A DNA stretch of 20,290 nucleotides from assembly GCA_041163265.1 (NCBI GenBank), contig JBEARL010000018.1, forward strand, positions 1 through 20,290. The letters run 5' to 3'. Shown in pieces: positions 6,947 to 13,762 of this stretch. The notes beneath the pieces are model-generated. The model saw only the letters and a program-made list of their open reading frames with translations, was not told the origin of the DNA and did not search any database. Each line of letters opens with the position of its first letter. Position 1 is the first letter of the stretch. Source of the stretch: CSBr16-57R1 sp041163265 (GTDB taxonomy: Bacteria; Actinomycetota; Nitriliruptoria; Nitriliruptorales; Nitriliruptoraceae). A program made the position numbers and the translations under genes.

Positions 6947-8284
6947 GTGACACCGGATCCGGGGGCCCTTCAGCCACCCGATCGACGCACCGTGCTCTCG
7001 GCCGGCGCACTCGGCATGACCAGCCTCTGCCTCCCCAGCGCGAGCGCCTCCGCGTCGGTCCCGACGGTGGCGGTCGCGGACACCTTCACCGTCGCGGCCG
7101 TCGCCGACCGCACCGTCCGCGTCATCTGGTCGGAGAGCGCCTACACCGACACGATCGAGTACCGGCCGGCCGACGCCGACGCGGACGAACCCTGGACCAC
7201 GACCGAGGCGGTGACCTCGCCCGCCGACGTGGTCACGACGGCGGGATGGGCGACGACCGCGACGTCCCGCGCCTACGACGTCCGGATCCGGACGTCCTCG
7301 GGGGGCGTCAGCGTCGTGACCGACGCGAAGGCGGTGACGTCTGTCGCCGCCGCCACGGGCGGCGACGCCATCGACCTGATCGACGTGGATGTCGAGGGCG
7401 CGTCCGTCCTGCACCGCGTCCACCGGTTCGACGCCGACGGCGACCTGACCTTCGCCTTCACGACGACGGTCGAGTACCTGATCGTCGGCGGGGGTGGCGG
7501 CGGGGGCGGCCACATCGCCGGCGGGGGCGGCGGTGGCGAGGTCGTGACCGGAAGCACCGAGGTCGCGGTCGGCGGGAGTTCCGTCCTGCGCGGGATCGTC
7601 GTCGGCGCAGGTGGAGCCGGCGGTCTCCGCGTCGCGGGCAGCCCGCCGGTCGGAGACGCCGGCGGGGACGGTGGCGACGGCGGGGACTCGTCCGCGTTCG
7701 GGGTGACGGCCGCGGGCGGCGGGGGCGGCGGAAACGTCTACCGCGGCGGCCGCGACGGCGGCTCCGGTGGCGGCGGCGGATCGGTCTCTGCCTCGGGCGG
7801 GGGGGCGTCGGCCAAGGCCGGCGGGGGCGCCGGGAACTCCGGCGGCCTCGGGAGCACGAGCGAGCAGGGCGGCGACCAGGCCGTCGCGGGCGGCGGCGGC
7901 GGGGCGGGTTGGGCCGGTGGTGCGGCCGACGCGACGGCGCAACGCGGCGGCGACGGCGGCGTCGGTGCGCTCAGCTCGATCACCGGCACCGAGCTCCGGT
8001 ACGGCGGGGGCGGCGGCGGGGGCGTGAACGCCGGCGACTCCGGGGGCGCGTCACGTTCCGCCGGCGATCCGGGGACCGGCGGCGACGGCGGTGGCGGCGA
8101 CGGCGGACCCAAGCCCGACCCGTGGGACGGCACGAACGCTGCGACGGCCGGGCTGCCCGGGACCGACGGTCTCGGCGGCGGGGGCGGCGGCGCGACCGGT
8201 GACGGCGGCCTCGACGCGGCCGAGACCTCGGGCGGTGCGGGCGGCCGGGGCGTCGTGATCGTCCGCTACCCGATCCCGGGCTGA
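6947..8284 (+). CDS. Tat-exported glycine-rich domain surface protein
   Basis: 445 aa from a GTG at 6947. The N-terminus has a twin-arginine signal (RRTVL, Arg13-Arg14), a hydrophobic stretch and an Ala/Ser-rich cleavage region near 32-37. Residues about 38-125 look like a fibronectin-III-type beta sandwich (VRVIWSES, a late AYDVRIRTSS strand). Then HRVHRFDADGDLTFAF and TTVEYLIVGGGGGGGG open a glycine-rich domain that runs to the C-terminus and closes with GGRGVVIVRYPIPG. These are the opening and closing strands of the family that includes polyglycine adhesin-like domains. Between them are about 250 residues of Gly with Asp/Ala/Ser. Likely an extracellular structural or adhesive protein. Cys28 is not in a lipobox. 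Its last 19 bp overlap the convergent mca gene. Confidence 0.82.
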   Translation: MTPDPGALQPPDRRTVLSAGALGMTSLCLPSASASASVPTVAVADTFTVAAVADRTVRVIWSESAYTDTIEYRPADADADEPWTTTEAVTSPADVVTTAGWATTATSRAYDVRIRTSSGGVSVVTDAKAVTSVAAATGGDAIDLIDVDVEGASVLHRVHRFDADGDLTFAFTTTVEYLIVGGGGGGGGHIAGGGGGGEVVTGSTEVAVGGSSVLRGIVVGAGGAGGLRVAGSPPVGDAGGDGGDGGDSSAFGVTAAGGGGGGNVYRGGRDGGSGGGGGSVSASGGGASAKAGGGAGNSGGLGSTSEQGGDQAVAGGGGGAGWAGGAADATAQRGGDGGVGALSSITGTELRYGGGGGGGVNAGDSGGASRSAGDPGTGGDGGGGDGGPKPDPWDGTNAATAGLPGTDGLGGGGGGATGDGGLDAAETSGGAGGRGVVIVRYPIPG

Positions 8285-9162
8285 CCGACCGCCGCGTCCC
8301 ACGCCTCGGGGTCGAGCCCCGAGAGCAGGTCCTCCTCGGGCAGCCGCGTCGCGACCTCGGACGCGAGCAGCTGGTACGGCTCCCACGGGTACGCGGCGAC
8401 CTCGGCGGCGAGCGGCACGTCGAACCAGTCCCCCTCCGGATCGACCTGGCTGACGTGGGCGCGCAGCGCCGCGTCGCGGCGCGGGAACCAGGCGTCGCAC
8501 CGCACGCGCGCGTCCGGCGGCGGCTCGTCCGCACGCCTGGTCGCGAGCCACTGCTCGTGCGTGCTCTCGATCCCGGCGCCGAGCTGCGCCTCGTGCAGGG
8601 CGAGGATTCGCTCGCGCGGGAACGCGCTGCCGGCGTAGACCTTCGCGACCCGCCACGACGGCGCCGCCCCGGCACCGTCGCCCGCGTGGGCGGGGTCCGC
8701 GGCCAGCTCGAGGCCGCGCATCGTGACGAGGTGCGTCATGATGTGGTCGGGGTGCGGGTACCCGCCGTCCTCGGGGTAGGTGACGACGACGTGCGGCCGC
8801 TCGGCGCGGACGACCGCGGCCAGCGCCGCCCCGGCGACGTCCAGCGGCGTGCGGGCGAACGTCCCGTCCGGCACGTCGGCCGGGTCCTCGTGCCAGCCCG
8901 AGTCCGCGAAGCCCAGCCGGTGCGTCGCGGTGAACCCGATCGCGCGGATCGAGGCGGCCAGCTCGTCGGCGCGGACGCGCGCCAGCGGCACCGCGTCGAG
9001 GAGCCCCGTGTCGAAGTGCGGGTTCAGGACCTCGCCGGCCGCACCGTCGGTGCAGGTGACGAGCACGACGCGGTGCCCCTCGTCGACGTACTTCGCCGCG
9101 GTCGCCGCGCCCTTCGACGCCTCGTCGTCGGGGTGCGCGTGGACGAAGAGGATGCGGGCCAT
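8266..9162 (-). CDS. mca: Mycothiol S-conjugate amidase
   Basis: 298 aa. LmbE/PIG-L-type zinc hydrolase: FVHAHPDDEASKGAAT carries His10, Asp12 (catalytic) and Asp13, and GGYPHPDHI carries His137/His140 as further metal site. The lysine in DDEASKG and the LGFADSG segment favour Mca over the deacetylase MshB. Reaction: cleaves the amide of mycothiol S-conjugates, giving a mercapturic acid for export and GlcN-Ins for reuse, in the cytosol. The ATG at 9162 was chosen because a GGGGGG run sits 7 bp upstream; a GTG at 9168 (GTGA overlapping the CinA-like stop) is possible. It is the second gene of a two-gene unit. The stop lies inside the 3' end of the convergent glycine-rich gene (19-bp overlap). 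It implies a mycothiol-making organism, that is, Actinomycetota. Confidence 0.93.
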   Translation of the reverse strand: MARILFVHAHPDDEASKGAATAAKYVDEGHRVVLVTCTDGAAGEVLNPHFDTGLLDAVPLARVRADELAASIRAIGFTATHRLGFADSGWHEDPADVPDGTFARTPLDVAGAALAAVVRAERPHVVVTYPEDGGYPHPDHIMTHLVTMRGLELAADPAHAGDGAGAAPSWRVAKVYAGSAFPRERILALHEAQLGAGIESTHEQWLATRRADEPPPDARVRCDAWFPRRDAALRAHVSQVDPEGDWFDVPLAAEVAAYPWEPYQLLASEVATRLPEEDLLSGLDPEAWDAAVGQPGIG

Positions 9163-9164
9163 CC

Positions 9165-9989
9165 TCACGCCCCCCGGCGGGCGCGGCGGAGCCGCTCGGC
9201 GGCCGGGTCGGCCTCCAGCCGGTCCAGCTCGCCCTGCACGAACGCGGCCGCCGCCTCGACCTCGGCCTCGGGACCGGTGAGTCGCACGATCATCGGCGAC
9301 CCCGGGTACGAGCCCAACCGCACCGCGGGGAACCGCTCGGCGAGCGCGACGAACGTCGCGTTCAGCAGGCTCTCGGAGAGCGCGTGGGTCAGCTCGCGCA
9401 CGTGGGGCACCTGGTTGCGGTCGGCCAGCAGCGCCGGCTCGACCGCCTCGGAGAGCAGCGTCCGGAACCCGCCGGGCACGCCGGGCAGGACGACGACGGT
9501 GGCGCCGCGTCCGTCCGGCGCGTCGACGCCGCCGTCGACGTCGACGGCGACCGCGGGCGTCCAGCCGCCCTCGTGGCCGAGCAGCCGCGACCCGGCCGGC
9601 ACCCGCGCCATCCGCAGCAGGTGGTGGACGAAGACCTCATCGGTCGCGAACCCGGCCTCGGCGGTTCGCGCGCGGATGCGCTCCATCGTCGCGGCCAGCG
9701 TCGGGTCCTCGACAACGTCGAGGTCGAGCGCCGCCGCGACCGCCTCGTAGGTGATGTCGTCCGGCGTCGAGCCGATGCCGCCCGACGTGACGATCACCCG
9801 CGGCCGCGCGCGGGCGAGCTCGGCGTGGAGCGCCTCGGCGATGGCGTCCGCGTCGTCGGGGACGACGACGACGCGGTCCAGCGGGACGCCGTTGGCACGG
9901 CAGCGGTCGGCGAACCACGGCGAGTTCAGGTCGGTGACGTATCCCGAGAGCAGCTCGTCACCGATGACCAGCATCGAGGCGGAGAGCAC
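9165..9989 (-). CDS. CinA N-terminal-type molybdopterin-binding domain protein
   Basis: 274 aa. Start GTG at 9989 follows GGGAGG with 7-bp spacing. A MoCF-type domain opens with MLVIGDELLSGYVTDLNS (family signature IGxELLxGxVxDxN) and has VTSGGIGSTPDDITYEAV at about 67-84, the conserved GG-GxTxDD loop. VVVLPGVPGGF is the usual PGVP motif. The C-terminal region (about 190-274) matches the extra domain of stand-alone CinA-N proteins; the deamidase (PncC) half of full-length CinA (about 420 aa) is absent. Homologous N-terminal domains have ADP-ribose pyrophosphatase activity in some bacteria; that role here is inference. It heads the unit with mca, the coding regions ending and starting within a few bases of each other. 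A minus-strand TACGCT at 10022-10017 is a plausible -10. Confidence 0.9.
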   Translation of the reverse strand: MLSASMLVIGDELLSGYVTDLNSPWFADRCRANGVPLDRVVVVPDDADAIAEALHAELARARPRVIVTSGGIGSTPDDITYEAVAAALDLDVVEDPTLAATMERIRARTAEAGFATDEVFVHHLLRMARVPAGSRLLGHEGGWTPAVAVDVDGGVDAPDGRGATVVVLPGVPGGFRTLLSEAVEPALLADRNQVPHVRELTHALSESLLNATFVALAERFPAVRLGSYPGSPMIVRLTGPEAEVEAAAAFVQGELDRLEADPAAERLRRARRGA

Positions 9990-10016
9990 CGCGTCGCCTC
10001 CCGTGCCGGAGGCCGG

Positions 10017-10040
10017 AGCGTAGCCCCGCAGGGGTAGCGT
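10017..10040. promoter_or_regulatory. Divergent -10-like elements between the cinA-like and membrane-protein genes
   Basis: AGCGTA at 10017-10022 reads TACGCT on the minus strand, 27 bp before the GTG at 9989. TAGCGT at 10035-10040 reads on the plus strand, 67 bp before the GTG at 10108. Both fit TANNNT; no -35 consensus is visible for either. Confidence 0.4.
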
Positions 10041-10107
10041 CCCCGAGGTCGCGTCCGCGCAGGCCGCGCGCCGGCGCGGATGCGAGCGGTCCGGACGGGA
10101 GGCGCGC

Positions 10108-10968
10108 GTGGGCGACGAGGCGCGGAGCGACCTCGCGCTCGCGATCGCTGCGGCCGCGATCGGGCCGGCGCTGCTGGGACCCGTGACCGGCGGCGGCGCG
10201 CTCGGCGCGGCCCTCGGCGCCGCGTCGCTGCTGGCGGTGACCGCCCTCGTCCCGGTGCTGCTCGGACGCGCGCGGGGCGACCTCGTCGACGCGCTGGCGC
10301 TGCGGCCGTCCGGCGCCGGTCGGGGCGGTGCGACGTCCGGCGGCGCGACCGTGCTCGCCGGCCTGCCGCTCGCGGTGCCGGCCGCGGTCGCCGGCGCCGT
10401 CGCGATGGTCACCGCGGGTGCCGCTGCGTCGGACGCGGTGCTCGGACGGCTGTCCGGCTCGGCGCTGCAGGCGCTCGTCGTCATCGCGGCGGCGGTCGGC
10501 GCGGGCGTACTCGTGACCTTCCTCGCCGTCCGGGCGCGGACGGTCTCGGTCCGCTCGCCGGTCTGGCCGCTGCGGCGGCTGCTCCGCACGGTCGGCGCCG
10601 GCGCCACCGCGGTCGCGCTGGTCACCGGCCTGCTCCGCGTGCCGCTCGGCGCATCCGGCACGCGCGTGGTCGTGAACGCCGTCGCCCTGCTGGCGATTGT
10701 GCTGCTGGCCGACCGGCTGGTCGGCGACGCCGGCGCCCCGCGGCTGGCGGTCCTGCTGCCGGTCGCGCTCGTGGCCTGGCTGCACCTCTCGCGCCTCGGG
10801 TTCGTCGCGGGCCTGACCGCGGCGGCGCTGGCGGCCGGGACCACCGCGGTCATGGCCTGCGTCGCGCTCGGACCGCGCGGATCGCGGGCGCTCGTCCCGC
10901 TGGCGCTGACCGTGCACCTCTGGCCGACCTGCCTCTCGCCGCTCGCGCAGGTCGGCGGGCTGTGCTGA
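10108..10968 (+). CDS. Polytopic membrane protein of unknown function
   Basis: 286 aa from a GTG at 10108, with GGGAGG five bases upstream. About eight hydrophobic Ala/Val/Leu segments of helix length alternate with short Arg-containing loops (for example RARGD, RARTVSVRSP, RRLLRTV), so this is an integral membrane protein with no signal peptide and no soluble domain. I do not recognise a family motif. There is no obvious catalytic or transport signature. Its 3' end overlaps the start of the methyltransferase gene by 7 bp, so the two are co-transcribed and probably translationally coupled. The context gives no clear function. Codon usage is like its neighbours, so the reading frame is credible. 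Confidence 0.75.
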   Translation: MGDEARSDLALAIAAAAIGPALLGPVTGGGALGAALGAASLLAVTALVPVLLGRARGDLVDALALRPSGAGRGGATSGGATVLAGLPLAVPAAVAGAVAMVTAGAAASDAVLGRLSGSALQALVVIAAAVGAGVLVTFLAVRARTVSVRSPVWPLRRLLRTVGAGATAVALVTGLLRVPLGASGTRVVVNAVALLAIVLLADRLVGDAGAPRLAVLLPVALVAWLHLSRLGFVAGLTAAALAAGTTAVMACVALGPRGSRALVPLALTVHLWPTCLSPLAQVGGLC

Positions 10969-11711
10969 GCGCCGAGGCCGCGGCGCTGCTGCGCCGCGCG
11001 CGCCGCGATCCGGCGCTGGTCCTGCTCGAGGGCCTCCACGCCCTGAAGCACGCCGTCCGGTTCGGCGCCGCGCCGCGGGTCGTCGCGAGCCCCGACCCCG
11101 ACGCGCTGCGGGGCCTGCTGGCGCGGCTCGCGCCGGACGTCGCTGCGGCGGTCGGCGACGCCATCGTCGGCGTCGACGCGGACGCGTGGCGCGGCCTGAC
11201 CGACGGCCGGCCGCTGCCCTCGCCCTGCCTCGCGGTCGTCGACCGACCGGCGCTGACCGCCGGCGAGCTGCTCGCGCGGACCGGGCGCGTGCTGCTCCTC
11301 GAGGAGCCGCGCCACCTCGGCAACCTCGGCGCGGTCGTCCGGGTCGCGGCGGCCGCCGAGCTGGCCGGCGTGCTGGTGGCCGGCGGCGGGGACCCATGGC
11401 ACCCGACGGCGGTCCGCGCCGGTGCGGGGCTGCAGCTCGCGACGGGGGTGGTCCGCGTCGCGGACACGACCGCGGCGCTCGAGGCGCTCGACGCGACCGT
11501 CCGGCCGCTCGTCGGGCTCGACCCCGAGGGCGAACCGCTCGGCGGCGCGACGCTGGGTCGGGACGCGGTGGTCGCGCTCGGGACCGAGCGCGGCGGGCTC
11601 AGCCCCGCGCTGCGGGCGCGGGCGACGGCCCTGCTGGCGATCCCGATGCGGGACGGCGTGTCCAGCCTGAACCTCGCGACGGCCGCGGCCGTGGTGGCGT
11701 ACCGGCCCTGA
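10962..11711 (+). CDS. SpoU/TrmH-family RNA 2'-O-methyltransferase
   Basis: 249 aa from a GTG at 10962 that overlaps the upstream stop; CTG at 10965 is the only near alternative. An N-terminal L30e-like substrate-binding part (LVLLEGLHALKHAVRFG) precedes the SPOUT domain. Motif 1 is EEPRHLGNLGAVVRVA (Asn121, Arg127 catalytic), motif 2 LGTERGGLS (Glu209), motif 3 IPMRDGVSSLNLATAAAV (Asn237). This is the trefoil-knot SAM-binding site of TrmH/RlmB-like enzymes, which methylate a ribose 2'-OH in tRNA or 23S rRNA. The exact target cannot be read from sequence. The short N-terminal domain is at the lower end for the family. Motif 3 is encoded opposite the 3' tail of the MFS gene (113-bp convergent overlap). 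Confidence 0.92.
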   Translation: MLSAEAAALLRRARRDPALVLLEGLHALKHAVRFGAAPRVVASPDPDALRGLLARLAPDVAAAVGDAIVGVDADAWRGLTDGRPLPSPCLAVVDRPALTAGELLARTGRVLLLEEPRHLGNLGAVVRVAAAAELAGVLVAGGGDPWHPTAVRAGAGLQLATGVVRVADTTAALEALDATVRPLVGLDPEGEPLGGATLGRDAVVALGTERGGLSPALRARATALLAIPMRDGVSSLNLATAAAVVAYRP

Positions 11712-12882
11712 GGACCACGGCGCCGAGCAGCACGGCGCCGGCGCCGACGACCATCGCGGCCGCCGGGCTCACCCGGTCGATCATCGCGCCGGCGACCGCC
11801 CCGCCCAGCGCGCTGCCGAGGTAGATCGCGGCCTGCGTCCAGGCCTGGGCCTCGGTGCGCGCGTGCTCGGGCGCCAGCTCGCCGGCCAGCTGGAAGCCGG
11901 CGACGTTGAACGGGCCGACGGTCGCGCCGACGACGACGAGGGCCAGCGCCAGCAGCAGCACGCGGTCCCCCGCCGCCGGCATCAGGAGCAGCGACGACGC
12001 CAGCGCCGCGGTCAGCCGGGCCTGCCGCGCGAGCGGCGGCCCGTCCCAGACGCGCGCGGCGTAGGCGAAGCCGGCGACGAGGCTGAGGGTCGCGGTCAGC
12101 GCGATCAGCGGACCGGCCAGGCCCGGCGTGCCGCGCGCCTCGCCGAAGGCCGCGACGTACAGGTCGAACGCGCCGAACCCCACCGAGGTCAGCAGGAACG
12201 CCGCGGCCAGCGGCACCAGCCCCGGCGCGCGCAGCACGGCCAGCAGGCGGGACGCGGCACCGTCGGCCCCATCGGCGTCCGGGGCGGCGGGCGCGGGCTG
12301 GCCGGCCGCCGGCGACGAGGCGTAGACGACCGCGCCGACGGCCGCGGTGACGCCCGCGGTCACGAGCGCCATGCGGGGACCGACCGCGCCGGCCAGCGCG
12401 ACGACGGTCAGCGGACCGGCGATGAAGCCCAGCTCGGCGCTGGCGCCCGAGATCGCGAAGGCGGCGGCGCGGGCACGGCCCGGCAGCACCAGCCGGACCA
12501 GCAGCGCCCGCGAGCACGGCGTGGTCGGCGGGTTGGCGAGGCCGGTCAGCGCCGCGACGCCCAGCAGCAGCGGCACCGGCCAGCCGCCGCCGAGCCCCGC
12601 GGCGAGCAGCAGGGTCCCCGTCAGGTACGCCACCGCGTCGGGCACCAGCACGCGCGCGTGGCCGAGGCGGTCGGCGAGCCGGCCCTGGAACGGCGAGCCG
12701 GCGGCGACGCCGAGCTGATGCGCGGCGACGAGCAGCCCGACGGACGTGTAGGGGAGGTCCGCCGCGCGGGCCGAGAGGATCAGCGCCAGCAGGACCATGC
12801 CCGGCGTGAGCCGACCGATCGCGGCGCCGAGCAGGGGGCGGCGGACCTCGCGCAGGGCGAGGACCTCGAGGACCGGTCGCAC
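11599..12882 (-). CDS. MFS transporter
   Basis: 427 aa from a GTG at 12882 with GGAG upstream. Twelve hydrophobic segments in the usual 6+6 layout. MFS motif A, GRLADRLGHAR, is at 67-77 between TM2 and TM3, with AHQLGVAAGSPFQ before it. A central Ala/Pro/Asp-rich loop separates the halves. Closest in style to drug/metabolite efflux members; the substrate is unknown. The last membrane helix ends near VVLRAG. The remaining 33 residues are a Pro/Arg/Ser/Gly tail with no hydrophobic character, encoded antisense to the methyltransferase 3' end. No earlier in-frame stop exists, so the tail is presumably translated. It lies downstream of the TetR gene on the same strand, from which a strong hairpin separates it; it has its own TACCGT and an operator-like repeat. 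Confidence 0.9.
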   Translation of the reverse strand: MRPVLEVLALREVRRPLLGAAIGRLTPGMVLLALILSARAADLPYTSVGLLVAAHQLGVAAGSPFQGRLADRLGHARVLVPDAVAYLTGTLLLAAGLGGGWPVPLLLGVAALTGLANPPTTPCSRALLVRLVLPGRARAAAFAISGASAELGFIAGPLTVVALAGAVGPRMALVTAGVTAAVGAVVYASSPAAGQPAPAAPDADGADGAASRLLAVLRAPGLVPLAAAFLLTSVGFGAFDLYVAAFGEARGTPGLAGPLIALTATLSLVAGFAYAARVWDGPPLARQARLTAALASSLLLMPAAGDRVLLLALALVVVGATVGPFNVAGFQLAGELAPEHARTEAQAWTQAAIYLGSALGGAVAGAMIDRVSPAAAMVVGAGAVLLGAVVLRAGTPPRPRPSRGSGWTRRPASGSPAGPSPAPAARG

Positions 12883-12901
12883 GGGCGGGACTCCGCCGGC
12901 C

Positions 12902-12927
12902 GCGACGCACGACGCGCCATGCGTCGC
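12902..12927. promoter_or_regulatory. Perfect inverted repeat ahead of the MFS gene (candidate TetR operator)
   Basis: GCGACGCA, 10-nt spacer, TGCGTCGC: perfect 8-bp arms, 20 bp upstream of the MFS start codon. A minus-strand TACCGT (12952-12947) is a plausible -10 just upstream, which places the repeat in the early transcribed region where a repressor could block elongation. The neighbouring TetR regulator is the natural candidate ligand. This is inference from position. Confidence 0.5.
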
Positions 12928-12984
12928 TCGGGGTCCGGACGCGGCGACGGTACCGCCGGGGCCTGCGCGGACCGCGACGTCAGC

Positions 12985-13008
12985 GCCGGCCGGCGGCCAC
13001 CGGCCGGC
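12985..13008 (-). terminator. GC-rich hairpin after the TetR gene
   Basis: GCCGGCCGG / CCGGCCGGC with a 6-nt loop: perfect 9-bp stem starting 15 bp past the TetR stop. No T-tract follows. It likely limits read-through from the TetR gene into the MFS gene. Confidence 0.55.
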
Positions 13009-13023
13009 CCGTCGGACCCGGCC

Positions 13024-13635
13024 TCAGGCCTGGACGCACCCCATGAACACGTCGATCACGGCCTGCACGTCGGCGCGGTCGGACGGCCGCGCGTCGAGGT
13101 CCGCGACGACCATGCCCAGCGAGTACGCCTGCAGGAACGTGGCCAGCGCGCGCGGGTCGAGGTCGGCCCGGACCAGACCGGACTCCTGCGCCGAGCGGAT
13201 CACGACGGCCAGCTCGTCGAGCAGGGCCGCGGTCTCCTCACCGAGCCGCTGCGCGAGGTCGGGCCGGCCGTGGGCGCCGCCCACGGCGGCGATGCGGGCC
13301 AGCCGCTGCGTCGCGCGGCGCCGGTCGAGGACGTCGGCGGTCAGCCGGGTCAGGCCCTCGCGGAACGCGCCGCCGTCCCCCTCGCGGACCAGGCGCGCGA
13401 TGCGGCGCAGGTCGTCGCGGACCAGGCCCGCGAACCGCTCGGCCAGCGCCTCGGCGACGAGGTGGTCCCGCGTCCGGAAGTAGTGGGTGGTGAGGCTGAG
13501 CGCGACCCCCGCCGCGGCCGCCACGTCGGCGAGGCGGAGCGCCGCCTCGCCCTCGGCCGCGATGATGTCCACGGCCGCCCTGAGGATGCGCTCGCGCGCC
13601 GGTGTCTCCTCCATGATGTCCGTCCCCCTCGACAT
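13024..13635 (-). CDS. TetR-family transcriptional regulator
   Basis: 203 aa. The ATG at 13635 was chosen for its excellent Shine-Dalgarno (GGAGGAG, 6-bp spacing); an internal ATG at 13614 also has a purine run and would give 196 aa. The N-terminal helix-turn-helix covers about residues 14-60: RILRAAVDIIAAEGEAALRL, then DVAAAAGVALSLTTHYFRTRDHLV, with the family's HYF at 51-53. The C-terminal ligand-binding and dimer domain (about 65-203) is all-alpha and has no recognisable ligand signature. Likely a one-component repressor. It probably controls the downstream MFS gene, which carries an inverted repeat at its start, and perhaps itself. Upstream, TAATCT at 13721-13716 is a candidate -10, leaving a leader of about 75 nt with a CCCGGCC/GGCCGGG hairpin. 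Confidence 0.93.
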   Translation of the reverse strand: MSRGTDIMEETPARERILRAAVDIIAAEGEAALRLADVAAAAGVALSLTTHYFRTRDHLVAEALAERFAGLVRDDLRRIARLVREGDGGAFREGLTRLTADVLDRRRATQRLARIAAVGGAHGRPDLAQRLGEETAALLDELAVVIRSAQESGLVRADLDPRALATFLQAYSLGMVVADLDARPSDRADVQAVIDVFMGCVQA

Positions 13636-13654
13636 TGGTGACTCCTCCGCTCGT

Positions 13655-13672
13655 CCCGGCCGATGGGCCGGG
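13655..13672. promoter_or_regulatory. Inverted repeat in the TetR gene leader
   Basis: CCCGGCC, 4-nt GATG, GGCCGGG: perfect 7-bp arms, 19 bp upstream of the ATG at 13635 and downstream of a minus-strand TAATCT. It could be an autoregulatory operator or an mRNA hairpin. Its sequence differs from the repeat ahead of the MFS gene, which weakens the case that one regulator binds both. Confidence 0.35.
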
Positions 13673-13762
13673 CCACGTGCTCGTCCCGACTCTCCTGCCC
13701 GAAGGGGTGTCGGAGAGATTACCGCGACGGTCGGTGCGGGGGCCGATGCGCCGCGATCGCCC

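Noticed and set aside
7003..7070. Lipoprotein signal in the glycine-rich protein (Cys28).
   Set aside because: The residues before Cys28 (MTSL) do not fit a lipobox; the twin-arginine motif and AXA-type cleavage site fit better.
11599..11700. A frameshift or pseudogene at the end of the MFS gene.
   Set aside because: The frame is uninterrupted and all twelve helices are present; the odd tail is explained by a late stop within the overlapping gene.
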